The notes: a model not told the origin generated them from the letters alone. 64,000 nucleotides of DNA from Azospirillaceae bacterium (GCA_035645145.1 DASQNC010000002.1:124001-188000); one strand, 5' to 3'. Positions 18,275-28,031 are shown, counted from the stretch's first letter. Program-made: numbers and translations.

Positions 18275-19297
18275 ATGCGCCGTCTCACCGTCCTCGCCGC
18301 TGTCCTGGCCGGTCTGGCCATCGCCGCCTATTGCGGCTGGTGGTGGTTCGCCGCCCGGACGTTGGAGCGCGAGCTGCTCTCCCGGATCGAGCGGGAACGC
18401 GCCGCCGGGACCGATATCGCCTACGACGCCCTGTCCATCGGCGGCTTTCCGCTGAATCTGAACGCCGACATCCGGGGGCCACGGATGACGCGGCGGGACG
18501 GGCTGGCCTGGATGGGCCGGGCCGTGTCCCTTTCCGCCCGCCCCTGGGCCGTGACGACCGTGGACGTGGTTCTGCGGGGGCCGCAGAACGTCACCCTGGC
18601 CAATCCCGATGGGCGGTCGGTGGTCGAGCTGTCCGCCCAGGGCGGAAAGGGGCGGCTGGAGTTCCGGATCGACGGCTCGCTGGAGGGTGGGTCCATCGTC
18701 CTGGACCGCCTGGATGCCGCCTTCTACGGCCCGGCGGGGCGCGAGATGACGACCGCCGTCCAGGGCGAGGCATGGTTCACCCTTCCGCCCCCCGGGGTGG
18801 CGTCGCCCCGACTGGTCACGGCCGTGTTCGACGACGTGAATGTGCCGTTGGCGGCATCCACCCCCCTCGGGCCGGCCATCCGGCGCCTGTCGGTGCAGGC
18901 GCGTGTCGCCGGCCCGCTGCCGTCGGGCTTCGACCGCGCCGCGCTCAACACCTGGGTCGAGCGCGGCGGACAGGTCCTGGTGGACGCCGCCCATGTGCTG
19001 TGGGGACCGGTGGCGATGGCGGCCGATGGAATTCTGGGCCTGGACGCCACCCTTCAGCCTTCGGCGCAATTGACCGCCCGCGTGACCGGCTTCAACGAGG
19101 CGATCAATGCCGCCCGGCGGGTGGGCTGGCTGCGCGACAATGTCGAACTGGTCCGCGGCTTCCTGAACCTCATGGCGCGTCCCACCGGCGAGGGCGGACG
19201 GCCGGAAATCACCACGTCCGTCCATCTCCAGGACCGCTGGCTGAGCATCGGCCCGATGCGCCTTGTGCGTGTGCCGCCGGTGGAGTGGGCGGGGTAG
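18275..19297 (+). CDS. DUF2125 domain-containing protein
   Basis: A 340-residue protein of a family common in Alphaproteobacteria. It has one N-terminal helix or signal anchor (about 5-25), then a periplasmic beta-rich domain, with the GGFPLNLNADIRGP motif typical of the family. Function is unknown; a role in envelope lipid or protein handling has been suggested from fold-level resemblance to AsmA-like proteins, which is inference. The start at 18275 has GGATCGGAG upstream. It is divergent from the SIS-domain gene. Confidence 0.85.
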   Translation: MRRLTVLAAVLAGLAIAAYCGWWWFAARTLERELLSRIERERAAGTDIAYDALSIGGFPLNLNADIRGPRMTRRDGLAWMGRAVSLSARPWAVTTVDVVLRGPQNVTLANPDGRSVVELSAQGGKGRLEFRIDGSLEGGSIVLDRLDAAFYGPAGREMTTAVQGEAWFTLPPPGVASPRLVTAVFDDVNVPLAASTPLGPAIRRLSVQARVAGPLPSGFDRAALNTWVERGGQVLVDAAHVLWGPVAMAADGILGLDATLQPSAQLTARVTGFNEAINAARRVGWLRDNVELVRGFLNLMARPTGEGGRPEITTSVHLQDRWLSIGPMRLVRVPPVEWAG

Positions 19298-19424
19298 GGC
19301 GCCGGGCGCCCGGCTTGCGCACGCCCTGTTGGAACCTTGGCGGCGCGGGGCGCGGTCGCGCCCGCCGCCGGGTGAAAGTTGAACCTTTCGCCCGGCGGGA
19401 TGACGGTCACCGCCGGGAGGCGTC

Positions 19425-22043
19425 CTACGGGCCGAACCGGCGCAGCAGGCGCTCGATGTAATCCCGTTCGACCTGCGGGCGAGCGGTTTCACCGGCCCGC
19501 CGACGCAGCTCGTCCAGGATTTCGCGGGCCCGCTGGAGGTCGGCCTCGGCCGGAATCCGCACGTCCTCGCCGCTGGAGGTCCCGGTGCCCTGGAGGTTCC
19601 GGCCCAGGGGATCGCGGCCGTTGCGCGGGTTGGGCCGGCCGAATTGCTGCTGGGCTTGGCCGTCCTGGTTGCCGCCGCCGGCCTGCTGGCCGCCCTGCTG
19701 CCCCATCTGCTCGGCGAAGCTCTGCAGGCCCTGCTGCAACTCGTCCAGCGCGGTGGACTGCTGGGGGAGTGCCTGTCCGGGCTGCCCTTCGCCCAGCGCC
19801 TGGCCGGCGCCGCGCATGGCCCGTTCCGCCCGGCCCAGCTCGCCAGGGATGTCGCCGTTCATTTCACCCATCCGGCGCATGAGTTCCCCAAGCTCGCGGC
19901 GCAGGCGCTCCTGCATCGCCGCCATGTCGCCCGACGGACCCTCGCCCGGCTGCGCCCCCTGCGGGTCACCGCCCTGCTGGCCTTGTTGACCCTGCTGGCC
20001 CGGTTGGCGCTGCCCCTGTCCCTGGCGGCCCTGTTGTCCGCGCTGCTGTTGCTGGGACTGGCGGAAGGTCTGATCCATCAGACGCTGCTGTTCCTGGATC
20101 AGGCGCTGCATGTCCTGCATCATCTGGCCGGCTTCGCCGGCCTGCGGCTGCTGCATCATGCCCATGCGCATGTTCTCCATCATCTGCTGGAGGCGCGAGA
20201 GCATCTGGCGTGCGGCATCGCGCGAACCGGATTCGGCCATCTGCCGCATCTGGTCCATCATGCGCTGCAGATCCTGCTGGCTGAGCGTCTGGGCATTCGG
20301 GTCGTACGGCATCATGGGGGGCGTTTCGCCCCGCTCCAGCATCTCGCGAAGCTGCTGCTCCACGGCCTGGAAGAACCTGTCCATGGCCCGCTGCAACTCA
20401 TCCATCAGGCGCCGGATCTCCTCTTCCGACGCGTTGCGGTCCAGGGCTTCGGCCAGGGCCCGTTGGGCCGCGCGCAGGTCGCGCTCGACCGTGGACAGGC
20501 GGCCTTCCTCGATCCGCAACGCCAGTTCCCAAAGCAGGGACTGGGCGGTGGCAATGGTGTCGGGCTCGCGGCTCATGGCCAGGCGTGCCACCGTCGTCCG
20601 CAGGCCCAGGAAGACCACAAGGTCCTCGCCATAGGTCCGCGGCCGCGCGCTGATCGAGCTCAGCATCCGCGCCACGTCCTCGCGGGCGGGCTCGCCGCGC
20701 AGCGCCAGCGTGCGCCGCTGCTCGATGATGGCCCGGGCGACGGGGTGGGTGAACTCCCGCGCCGGCAGCTCGAACACCGTCTCTTCGGTGCGGCCGGTCT
20801 GGCCCGCCGCATCGGTGGCCGTCAGGACCATCGCCACCGGGAGGCCGGCCCATGGATGGGCGCTCAGGTCGTGGTAGCCGCTGTGCTTGGCATGGACGGG
20901 GCGTGTGCCCGAAACGGGCAGCGGCAGTTCGACGGGCGCATTCGCGACGCCTTCGGGCGGCTGGTGCAGGCGGATGGCGGCCTTCACCTCCACCAACCCG
21001 TAGTCGTCCGCGGCCTCGTAGTCGATCCGGAGCGTGCCGCGCTCGGTCCGCTTCGGCTGGTCGGTCAGGGCGACGGTCGGCGGGTTGTCCGCCACCACGG
21101 TGATGGGCCAACTGCCGAGCATCCGGCCGTTCTGGGTGACGGCGATCCGGTCGCCTTCGGTCACCTTGGCTTCGACGTGGTAGTTGGTCCCGTCGGTCCG
21201 GAGGAACGGGGTCTGCTGCCCGTTGGCCGTCAATTCCGGGGGCTTCGTGCCGCCGGCAACGCGGGCGAGAAGACCGCTGCCGGCCGGTATGCTGACCGGC
21301 GGCTGCGCCGGGTTCCGGTCCTGACCACTTGTGGCGGCCGCCTGCCGCGGCTGGGCCGGACCCTGGCCGGGGCGCAGGAGTTGCGGGGGCAGGCGCGTGT
21401 ATTCCGGCGGGTTGACCCAGATGTCCAGCACCGGTGGCCCGGAGAGGGCTGCGCCGGCGATGTTGGGGGAGAAGGCCGCGCGCAGGCGGTTGTCCCAATC
21501 CCCCCAGGCGACCGCAACGCCCAGGACCAGGAAAAGCGCCGCCGCGGCGCGGAGCCCGAACGGATCGCGCCGCGCCACGTCGGGCCGGGGCGGGGTGACC
21601 CGCAGGTTCGCCAATTGGCGCCGTGCGTGGGCCTGGTGGGCCTGCCAGAGGGCGATGGTTTCCGGGTCGGCGTCGGCCGGAAGGCGGTCGCTGACCACCT
21701 GAAGCGGCCGGTGGAGCAAACCACTGTCACGTTCCAGCCGACGGCGGGCCGCAAGGGGGTCCGGCACGCGGAGCCCGCGGACACCGCGGTACAGGGCGTA
21801 TCCGATCCCACCGAGGAAGGCGGCCAAGGCCAATCCGTGGAGCCATCCCGGCAGGACGGCGGGCACGTTCAGGAAGGCCAGCGCGGCGAACAGGGCCAAC
21901 AAAGCCACGGGGACCCAGAGGGCCGGCCACAGCGCCTCCCAGAACAGGGCCGCGCGGGCCAGCGCGAGCCGGAGCCGTGGTTCGGACCGGGTTTCGACCC
22001 GGGTGCCAGTGGTTCCGCTGCGCCGTCCGCCGTCCCGCGTCAT
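19425..22043 (-). CDS. TIGR02302/DUF4175 family membrane protein
   Basis: An 872-residue alphaproteobacterial protein of unknown function. Two or three helices in the first ~180 residues anchor a large extracytoplasmic part. Residues ~560-800 are rich in Met, Gln and Arg (QQLREMLERG, MMDQMRQMAES, QGRQGQGQRQPGQQGQQG), predicting long helices and a disordered Gln/Gly-rich linker. The C-terminus (RAREILDELRRRAGE) is the conserved family end. It follows lysA by 10 bases on the same strand, so it is probably cotranscribed, an arrangement conserved in related genomes. Confidence 0.88.
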   Translation of the reverse strand: MTRDGGRRSGTTGTRVETRSEPRLRLALARAALFWEALWPALWVPVALLALFAALAFLNVPAVLPGWLHGLALAAFLGGIGYALYRGVRGLRVPDPLAARRRLERDSGLLHRPLQVVSDRLPADADPETIALWQAHQAHARRQLANLRVTPPRPDVARRDPFGLRAAAALFLVLGVAVAWGDWDNRLRAAFSPNIAGAALSGPPVLDIWVNPPEYTRLPPQLLRPGQGPAQPRQAAATSGQDRNPAQPPVSIPAGSGLLARVAGGTKPPELTANGQQTPFLRTDGTNYHVEAKVTEGDRIAVTQNGRMLGSWPITVVADNPPTVALTDQPKRTERGTLRIDYEAADDYGLVEVKAAIRLHQPPEGVANAPVELPLPVSGTRPVHAKHSGYHDLSAHPWAGLPVAMVLTATDAAGQTGRTEETVFELPAREFTHPVARAIIEQRRTLALRGEPAREDVARMLSSISARPRTYGEDLVVFLGLRTTVARLAMSREPDTIATAQSLLWELALRIEEGRLSTVERDLRAAQRALAEALDRNASEEEIRRLMDELQRAMDRFFQAVEQQLREMLERGETPPMMPYDPNAQTLSQQDLQRMMDQMRQMAESGSRDAARQMLSRLQQMMENMRMGMMQQPQAGEAGQMMQDMQRLIQEQQRLMDQTFRQSQQQQRGQQGRQGQGQRQPGQQGQQGQQGGDPQGAQPGEGPSGDMAAMQERLRRELGELMRRMGEMNGDIPGELGRAERAMRGAGQALGEGQPGQALPQQSTALDELQQGLQSFAEQMGQQGGQQAGGGNQDGQAQQQFGRPNPRNGRDPLGRNLQGTGTSSGEDVRIPAEADLQRAREILDELRRRAGETARPQVERDYIERLLRRFGP

Positions 22044-22053
22044 CGCGCCACCC

Positions 22054-23325
22054 CTATGAAGCGTGCGTCTCCAGCCAGGGCGGGAGCCGTTCCGCCGCCA
22101 GCAGCTCTTCCATCGTCTGACGCCGCCGCGACGTGGCGAACCGGTCGCCTTTGACGATCACTTCCGGCGCCAAGGGCCGGGAATTGTATGTCGAGGCCAT
22201 CACCGCCCCGTATGCGCCCGCAAACCGGAACGCCACCAGATCGTCCGCCGACAGCGGTGGCATTGGCCGTTCGATCGCGAAGGTATCGCCACTCTCGCAC
22301 ACCGGTCCAACCACGTCGACCGGACCAATGGGCGCATCCGGCGCCGGTTCGCCCACCGGATCGATGGGGTGGTAGGCGTCGTACATGGCCGGGCGGATCA
22401 GGTCGTTCATGCCCGCATCGACGATGACGAAGCGGCGGCTGGTGCCGTCCTTCACATGGACAACGCGGCTGACGAGGACTCCGGCCTCCGCCACCATCCA
22501 GCGCCCCGGCTCGCAGGCGACATGACAGTCGAGGGGGCGGATGATTTCACGCACCAGGGCTGCATAGGCCGACAGGTCCGGCGGCGTTTCGCCGCGGTAC
22601 GGCACGCCGAGGCCGCCGCCCAGATCCACCCGCGGCACCCCGTGGCCGTCGGCCCGCAGGGCGCGCACGAGGTCCGCCACCCGCTTGAAGGCGTCGCGGA
22701 ACGGCGTCACGTCGGTCAACTGCGAACCGATGTGGACGGCGATGCCCACCGGTTCGATCCCGGGCAGGGACGCCGCCAGGGCATAGGCCTCGCGGGCGTG
22801 GTCGTAGTCGATGCCGAACTTGTTGTCCTTCTTGCCCGTCGCGATCTTGGCGTGGGTTTTCGCATCCACGTCCGGATTGATGCGCAACGCCACCGGCGCC
22901 TTGACGCCCATGGACACGGCCACCTCGCTCAGCGCATGCAGCTCGGGGACCGACTCGGCGTTGAACTGCCAGATCCGGTGTTCCAGCGCCGTGCGGATCT
23001 CTTCCCGCCGTTTGCCGACCCCGGCGAAGATGATCTTTTCGGCCGGCACCCCCGCGGCGCGCGCCCGCAGCAACTCGCCTTCCGAAACGATGTCGGCGCC
23101 GGCCCCCAGGCGGGCGAAGGTCCGGATCACCGCCTGGCTGGAATTGGCTTTCAGGGCGTAGCAGATCGTCGGGTTCATGTCCGCCAGGGCGGCGGCGAAG
23201 GTGCGGTACCGGTCCTCCAGGGTGCTGGCCGCATAGCAGTAGAACGGCGTGCCGACGGCCGCCGCGATCTCGGGCAACGGAACGTCTTCGGCGTGCAGGA
23301 CGCCATTGCGGTAGGTGAAGCTCAT
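22054..23325 (-). CDS. lysA: Diaminopimelate decarboxylase
   Basis: A 423-residue PLP enzyme (alanine racemase-like TIM barrel plus beta domain) catalysing the last step of lysine synthesis, meso-diaminopimelate to L-lysine. PLP Lys59 lies in CYALKAN; HIGSQL and GGGLG shape the cofactor phosphate site; CESGD carries the catalytic Cys. Full length. The start overlaps the lipoprotein stop by four bases, which fixes the start and shows translational coupling. Confidence 0.96.
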   Translation of the reverse strand: MSFTYRNGVLHAEDVPLPEIAAAVGTPFYCYAASTLEDRYRTFAAALADMNPTICYALKANSSQAVIRTFARLGAGADIVSEGELLRARAAGVPAEKIIFAGVGKRREEIRTALEHRIWQFNAESVPELHALSEVAVSMGVKAPVALRINPDVDAKTHAKIATGKKDNKFGIDYDHAREAYALAASLPGIEPVGIAVHIGSQLTDVTPFRDAFKRVADLVRALRADGHGVPRVDLGGGLGVPYRGETPPDLSAYAALVREIIRPLDCHVACEPGRWMVAEAGVLVSRVVHVKDGTSRRFVIVDAGMNDLIRPAMYDAYHPIDPVGEPAPDAPIGPVDVVGPVCESGDTFAIERPMPPLSADDLVAFRFAGAYGAVMASTYNSRPLAPEVIVKGDRFATSRRRQTMEELLAAERLPPWLETHAS

Positions 23326-23612
23326 CGGGTGCGGATCGCTGGCGGGTTCAAGGGTTGGCTCATGGGCCGGGTTGCCGGATCGTCCACGGGTGGGGCGGCC
23401 GACGGGGGGGGCACCGGGACCCCGGGGGTGCCCTGCGCCGGCGGGCCGGAGCGCAGAAGCGGATCCCTGGCGGGGTTCGGATAGACGCGCGGATAGAGAT
23501 TGGGGTTCACGCCCTCGGGCGCGCCCACATTGGCGGGCTTCTTGCCGCACCCCGCAAGGGCCAGCACGACGGCCGCCAGCACGCCGGCGGTCCGGAGGCG
23601 GCCGGTCGGCAT
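23322..23612 (-). CDS. Small lipoprotein (LptM-like)
   Basis: A 96-residue lipoprotein: Lys/Arg N-terminus, hydrophobic core, and lipobox LALAGC with the Cys at about residue 22 followed by GKKP. The remainder is Pro-rich with no defined fold. LptM-type lipoproteins are found next to lysA or dapF and help mature the LPS transport protein LptD; assignment here rests on size, CGKKP start and position before lysA. The ATG at 23612 sits behind AAGGGCGGC, which is part of a 15-base tandem repeat. Confidence 0.75.
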   Translation of the reverse strand: MPTGRLRTAGVLAAVVLALAGCGKKPANVGAPEGVNPNLYPRVYPNPARDPLLRSGPPAQGTPGVPVPPPSAAPPVDDPATRPMSQPLNPPAIRTR

Positions 23613-23618
23613 GCCGCC

Positions 23619-23659
23619 CTTGAAGACGCCCACCTTGAAGACGCCCACCTTGAAGACGC
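23619..23659. repeat. 15-bp tandem repeat, 2.7 copies, in the leader of the lipoprotein gene
   Basis: The unit CTTGAAGACGCCCAC occurs at 23619-23633 and 23634-23648, with a partial third copy at 23649-23659. Read on the minus strand every unit contains CAAGGTGGG or similar, and the copy nearest the ATG supplies the Shine-Dalgarno AAGGG. Confidence 0.85.
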
Positions 23660-23801
23660 TTGGGCGCGCATTGATGTTGTATGCCGCACCGGCCCCTTGG
23701 TATCCCGCAGGGCCGGGCCGGGCCCCGGATGGTCCGGGGGGTGCTTCTGGCGCCATCCTCATCCGCGCGGGTCCGTGCCGGTTCCAACTCGAAAGGGTCA
23801 C

Positions 23802-24413
23802 ATGAATACGCGTGGCGCCGCGGTTGCCGCAATCCTGTTCGCGGTGGGCCTGCTTGTTCTCGGTGGGGTGGGGGCCGTCGCATGGCTCGCCGGTCCCGAG
23901 CAGCGCGATGCTCCGCCGGCATCCGCCACCGCCCAGGCGTCGTTGGGGCAGCTCGGCCGCCCCGTGCCGACCGACCCGCCCCGGCCCGTGCCGGAGCTGT
24001 CCTTCAAGGATGGCGAGGGGCGGACGGTCGGTCTGGCCGATTTCCGCGGCCAGGCGGTGCTGCTCAACCTCTGGGCCACCTGGTGCGTGCCCTGCGTGCG
24101 CGAAATGCCGGCGCTGGACAGGTTGCAGGCGCTGGCCGGCGGCCAGGGGGTTCATGTGGTGGCGCTGTCGCTGGACCGCGGCGGCCTCGACCAGGTGCGG
24201 CCGTTCTATGCGCGCCACGGTCTGGTGAACCTGGGCATCTACCTCGATCCCGGCGGCGACGCGATGCGGGCGTTCCAGCCGCGCGGTCTGCCCACCAGCA
24301 TCCTGATCGACCCCGATGGCCGCGAGGTCGGGCGTGTGGAGGGGGAGTTCGCCTGGGACGGCCCCGAGGCCCTTGATCTCGTCCGCCGCGCCGCCGGACG
24401 TACCGGCGGCTGA
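23802..24413 (+). CDS. TlpA-family thioredoxin-like disulfide reductase
   Basis: A 203-residue membrane-anchored periplasmic thioredoxin. An N-terminal helix (about 8-30) is followed by a thioredoxin fold with active site Trp-Cys95-Val-Pro-Cys98 (ATWCVPC) and the cis-Pro loop GLPTSILID. Such proteins pass electrons to cytochrome c maturation or copper-centre assembly. The start at 23802 is preceded by GAAAGGGTCAC. It is divergent from the lipoprotein-lysA operon; in many relatives argH lies between, and here it does not. Confidence 0.9.
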   Translation: MNTRGAAVAAILFAVGLLVLGGVGAVAWLAGPEQRDAPPASATAQASLGQLGRPVPTDPPRPVPELSFKDGEGRTVGLADFRGQAVLLNLWATWCVPCVREMPALDRLQALAGGQGVHVVALSLDRGGLDQVRPFYARHGLVNLGIYLDPGGDAMRAFQPRGLPTSILIDPDGREVGRVEGEFAWDGPEALDLVRRAAGRTGG

Positions 24414-24426
24414 TCCTGGCGGCCCT

Positions 24427-25299
24427 TTACCGGGTGGGGCGGGGGATTTCGCCCGAATAGTCGTAGAAGCCGCGGCCCACCTTGCGGCCGAGCCAGCCGG
24501 CCTCGACGTACTTCACCAGAAGCGGGCAGGGGCGGTACTTGCTGTCGGCCAGCCCTTCGTAAAGCACCTGCATGACCGACAGGCAGGTGTCGAGGCCGAT
24601 GAAATCGGCCAGCTCCAGCGGGCCCATCGGGTGGTTGGCGCCCAGCTTCATCGCCGTGTCGATCGCCTCGACCGAGCCCACGCCCTCGTAGAGCGTGTAG
24701 ACCGCCTCGTTGATCATCGGCAGCAGGATGCGGTTGACGATGAAGGCGGGGAAATCCTCGGCCGGGACGGGCGTCTTGCCCAGGCGCTCCGTCAGGGCGG
24801 TGATCGTGGCGAAGGTGTCGTCCTCGGTGGCGATCCCGCGGATCAGCTCCACCAGCTGCATCACCGGCACCGGGTTCATGAAGTGCATGCCCATGAACTT
24901 GCCGGGCCGGTCCGTGCACGCCGCCAACCGGGTGACGGAAATGGACGAGGTGTTCGTGCAGACGATGGCGTCGGCCTTCAGATGCGGGACCAGGGCCTTG
25001 AAGATGGCGCGCTTGGTCTCCTCGGCCTCGGTCGCGGCTTCGATCACGACATCGCAATCGCCATGGTCGGCCATGTCGGCGCCGGTGCGGATGCGCTTCA
25101 GCGCCGCGTTCATGTCCGCGTCGGACACCTTTCCCTTGGCCACCTGCCGCTGGATGTTCCGGGTGATCGTGTCCACCGCCTTGGCCAGTTGATCCGGGTT
25201 GACGTCGGTCAGGATGACTTCGAAGCCCGACAATGCGGCGACATGGGCGATTCCGCTGCCCATCTGGCCCGCACCGATGACGCCGATCCGCTGGATCAT
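24427..25299 (-). CDS. 3-hydroxybutyryl-CoA dehydrogenase
   Basis: A 290-residue NAD(P)-dependent dehydrogenase acting on (S)-3-hydroxyacyl-CoA. The Rossmann motif is GVIGAGQMGSGIA (residues 6-18). The catalytic region has NTSSISVT and GMHFMNPVP with the active His; the C-terminal helical domain contains GPLELADFIGLD. The start at 25299 is chosen because the fold begins there; GGGAACAG is the likely ribosome-binding site. It lies 285 bases downstream of etfA on the same strand, a common pairing with ETF in fatty-acid/polyhydroxybutyrate metabolism. Confidence 0.94.
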   Translation of the reverse strand: MIQRIGVIGAGQMGSGIAHVAALSGFEVILTDVNPDQLAKAVDTITRNIQRQVAKGKVSDADMNAALKRIRTGADMADHGDCDVVIEAATEAEETKRAIFKALVPHLKADAIVCTNTSSISVTRLAACTDRPGKFMGMHFMNPVPVMQLVELIRGIATEDDTFATITALTERLGKTPVPAEDFPAFIVNRILLPMINEAVYTLYEGVGSVEAIDTAMKLGANHPMGPLELADFIGLDTCLSVMQVLYEGLADSKYRPCPLLVKYVEAGWLGRKVGRGFYDYSGEIPRPTR

Positions 25300-25545
25300 G
25301 GTTCTGTTCCCGACGAATGCCCGCTCAAGTGCGGCGGGCCGATCAACAAGGGCCTTCCCGGCGGCCCTGGAGCCGTGGCCGGACATCGTATTCGGATAAT
25401 CCGCCAACAGCGCCAATGAAGCGACTGCCCCACGCCGACGCAAGTGCTTTGGTCTTGCCGGTGCGACGGCGCCCGTTCGGTTCGGCCGGCGATGCCCATG
25501 ACGCGGGATGCCGGGATTGCCATGGGGCCGGGCCGAACGTCATTT

Positions 25546-25576
25546 GCCCCCGGCCGGATCGGAACCGGCCGGGGGC
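25546..25576 (-). terminator. Strong stem-loop after etfA (possible terminator)
   Basis: A 12-bp perfect stem (GCCCCCGGCCGG / CCGGCCGGGGGC) with a 7-base loop begins 9 bases past the etfA stop. There is no T run after it on the minus strand (AAATGACG follows), so it might stall or protect RNA ends and not be a classical intrinsic terminator. Confidence 0.5.
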
Positions 25577-25584
25577 TTGGAGTG

Positions 25585-26514
25585 TCAAAGCTTCTCGGTC
25601 AGTTCCGGCACGACCTTGAACAGGTCGCCCACCAAGCCGTAATCCGCGACCTGGAAGATCGGGGCTTCCTCGTCCTTGTTGATCGCGACGATGACCTTGC
25701 TGTCCTTCATGCCGGCCAGGTGCTGGATGGCGCCCGAGATGCCGACGGCGATGTACAGCTCCGGCGCCACGATCTTGCCGGTCTGGCCCACCTGGTAGTC
25801 GTTGGGAACGAAGCCCGCGTCCACCGCCGCGCGCGACGCGCCGACGGCCGCGCCCAGCTTGTCGGCCAGCGCATTCAGGATGGCGAAGTTCTCGCCCGAA
25901 CCCATGCCGCGGCCACCCGACACCACCACCCGGGCCGAGGTCAGCTCGGGCCGTTCGCTCTTGGACAGCTCGGCGCCGACGAAGCGGGACTTGCCCTGGT
26001 CGCCCGTGGCGGTCACCGCCTCGACACCGGCGCCGCCACCTGTCTCGGCCGCCTTCTCGAACGCGGTCGTGCGCACGGTGACGACCTTGACCGGATCCTG
26101 CGACTGCACGGTGGCGATGGCGTTGCCGGCGTAGATCGGGCGTTCGAACGTGTCCGGGCCGTGGACGCCGGTGATGTCGGACACCTGCGCCACATCCAGG
26201 AGTGCCGCCACCCGCGGCATGATGTTCTTGCCGAAGCTGGACGCCGGCGCCAGCACATGGCTGTAGCCCTTGGCGAGGTTCGCCACCAGCGGGGCCAGGT
26301 TCTCGGCCAGGCCGTGGGCGTACTCCGCCCCGTCGGCCAGCAGCACCTTTTCCACACCGGCCACCTTGGCGGCGGCATCGGCGGCGGCGCGGCAGCCTTG
26401 GCCCGCGACCAGGATGTGCACCGGGCCGCCGCACTGGGCGGCGGCGGCGACGGTGACCAGCGTCGACGGCTTCAGCGCGTCGTTGGAATGTTCGGCGACG
26501 ACGAGGACGCTCAT
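25585..26514 (-). CDS. etfA: Electron transfer flavoprotein subunit alpha
   Basis: A 309-residue FAD-binding subunit of ETF. The C-terminal FAD domain shows [38 protein letters not shown] and [17 protein letters not shown], all family signatures. ETF takes electrons from acyl-CoA dehydrogenases to ETF-ubiquinone oxidoreductase. It begins one base after the etfB stop, so the two are one operon and give a 1:1 heterodimer. Confidence 0.97.
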   Translation of the reverse strand: MSVLVVAEHSNDALKPSTLVTVAAAAQCGGPVHILVAGQGCRAAADAAAKVAGVEKVLLADGAEYAHGLAENLAPLVANLAKGYSHVLAPASSFGKNIMPRVAALLDVAQVSDITGVHGPDTFERPIYAGNAIATVQSQDPVKVVTVRTTAFEKAAETGGGAGVEAVTATGDQGKSRFVGAELSKSERPELTSARVVVSGGRGMGSGENFAILNALADKLGAAVGASRAAVDAGFVPNDYQVGQTGKIVAPELYIAVGISGAIQHLAGMKDSKVIVAINKDEEAPIFQVADYGLVGDLFKVVPELTEKL

Positions 26515-26515
26515 G

Positions 26516-27265
26516 TCAGATCACCCGCGCTTCGTTCTTCAGCTTGTCCACCAGGGCCGCCACGTCGGCCACCTTGATGCCGGCCTTGCGCTTCGGCGGC
26601 TCGGCCACCTTGAGGGTCTTCAGGCGGGGCGACACGTCGACGCCCAGCTCCTCCGGGGTGGTGGCCTCGATCGGCTTCTTCTTGGCCTTCATGATGTTGG
26701 GCAGCGAGGCGTAGCGCGGCTCGTTCAGGCGCAGGTCGGTGGTGACCACCGCCGGCAGTGCCAGTTCGACCGTTTCCAGGCCGCCGTCCACCTCGCGGGT
26801 GACGGACACCTTGCCGCCCGCCACGTCCACCTTCGAGGCGAAGGTGCCCTGCGGCCACCCGGTCAGCGCCGCCAGCATCTGGCCGGTCTGGTTGGCGTCG
26901 TCGTCGATGGCCTGCTTGCCCATGATGACGAGCTGGGGTTGTTCCTTGTCCACCAACGCCTTCAGCGCCTTGGCGACGGCCAGCGGCTGCAGTTCGACGT
27001 CGGTGTTCACATGGATGGCGCGGTCGGCGCCCATGGCGAGCGCGGTGCGCAGCGTCTCCTGGCAGGCCTGGACGCCCATGCTGACGGCCACGACCTCGGT
27101 CGCCACGCCCTTTTCCTTCAGGCGCACGGCCTCTTCGACGGCGATCTCGTCGAAGGGGTTCATGCTCATCTTGACGTTGGCGGTTTCCACGCCCGATCCG
27201 TCGGGCTTCACGCGGATTTTGACGTTGTAGTCGACCACCCGCTTCACGGGGACGAGGACCTTCAT
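26516..27265 (-). CDS. etfB: Electron transfer flavoprotein subunit beta
   Basis: A 249-residue AMP-binding subunit of ETF. The N-terminal [20 protein letters not shown] and the motif [24 protein letters not shown] are diagnostic. Full family length. It starts the etfBA pair; a 194-base gap to the PduO gene upstream could carry a promoter, although the order (twin-TM, PduO, etfB, etfA, 3-hydroxybutyryl-CoA dehydrogenase) is conserved in related bacteria by my recollection. Confidence 0.97.
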   Translation of the reverse strand: MKVLVPVKRVVDYNVKIRVKPDGSGVETANVKMSMNPFDEIAVEEAVRLKEKGVATEVVAVSMGVQACQETLRTALAMGADRAIHVNTDVELQPLAVAKALKALVDKEQPQLVIMGKQAIDDDANQTGQMLAALTGWPQGTFASKVDVAGGKVSVTREVDGGLETVELALPAVVTTDLRLNEPRYASLPNIMKAKKKPIEATTPEELGVDVSPRLKTLKVAEPPKRKAGIKVADVAALVDKLKNEARVI

Positions 27266-27459
27266 GGGCGCGACCTTGCTTTTCAGACAACGGGAAGGCC
27301 TTGGGCGCGGCCGGACTCCGGGTATGGAAACCGGGGCGCCGGAACGGCCGCGACCTTAGAAGCGCCACCGGGGTGAGTCAACGAAGCGACAATCGCATAG
27401 GACGCCACGCCCGGCTTAGCCGGTTCGGCCCTTCGAAGGAGAGGGGGCCGGAGCCGGGA

Positions 27460-28023
27460 TCAGCGGTTCGCGCCGGGAACCCACAGCACGTCCCCGGCAC
27501 CCCCGTCGTTCACATGGCGGCTGAGGACGAACAGATGGTCGGACAGGCGGTTGATGTATTTCAGCGCCGGGGCGCCGACGGGTTCGACCTCGGCCAATTC
27601 GGTCATCATCCGCTCGGCCCGGCGGACCACGGTCCGTGCCAGATGCAGATACGCCGCGCACGGCGTGCCGCCCGGCAGGACGAACGAGTTCAAGGGCCGG
27701 AGCCCGGCGTTCAAGGCGTCGATCTCCCGCTCCAGCCGCTCCACCTGCGCATCGACGATGCGCAGTGGCGGGTAGGGCGGGTCCGCCTGCTCGGGCGTGC
27801 AGAGATCGGCGCCCAGGTCGAACAGGTCGTTCTGGATGCGCGCCAGCATCGCGTCGGTGGCCGCGTCGGCGTGCAGGCGGGCGATGCCGATGGCGGCGTT
27901 CGCTTCGTCCACCGTGCCGTAGGCGGCCACGCGCAGCTCGTGCTTGGGAACGCGCCGGCCGTCGCCCAGCGACGTCTTCCCCTTGTCGCCGCCCCGCGTG
28001 TAGATGCGCGTCAACCGGACCAT
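27460..28023 (-). CDS. Cob(I)yrinic acid a,c-diamide / cob(I)alamin adenosyltransferase, PduO type
   Basis: A 187-residue trimeric helical enzyme that adds the adenosyl group of ATP to cob(I)alamin, making coenzyme B12. Seen are the N-terminal ATP loop TRGGDKGKTSLGDG (residues ~9-22), VAAYGTVDEANAAIG, FVLPGG and the Arg-rich ARTVVRRAER. The product is the cofactor required by NrdJ at 11531. It starts at 28023, 8 bases after the twin-TM gene. Confidence 0.93.
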   Translation of the reverse strand: MVRLTRIYTRGGDKGKTSLGDGRRVPKHELRVAAYGTVDEANAAIGIARLHADAATDAMLARIQNDLFDLGADLCTPEQADPPYPPLRIVDAQVERLEREIDALNAGLRPLNSFVLPGGTPCAAYLHLARTVVRRAERMMTELAEVEPVGAPALKYINRLSDHLFVLSRHVNDGGAGDVLWVPGANR

Positions 28024-28031
28024 GCGACCCC

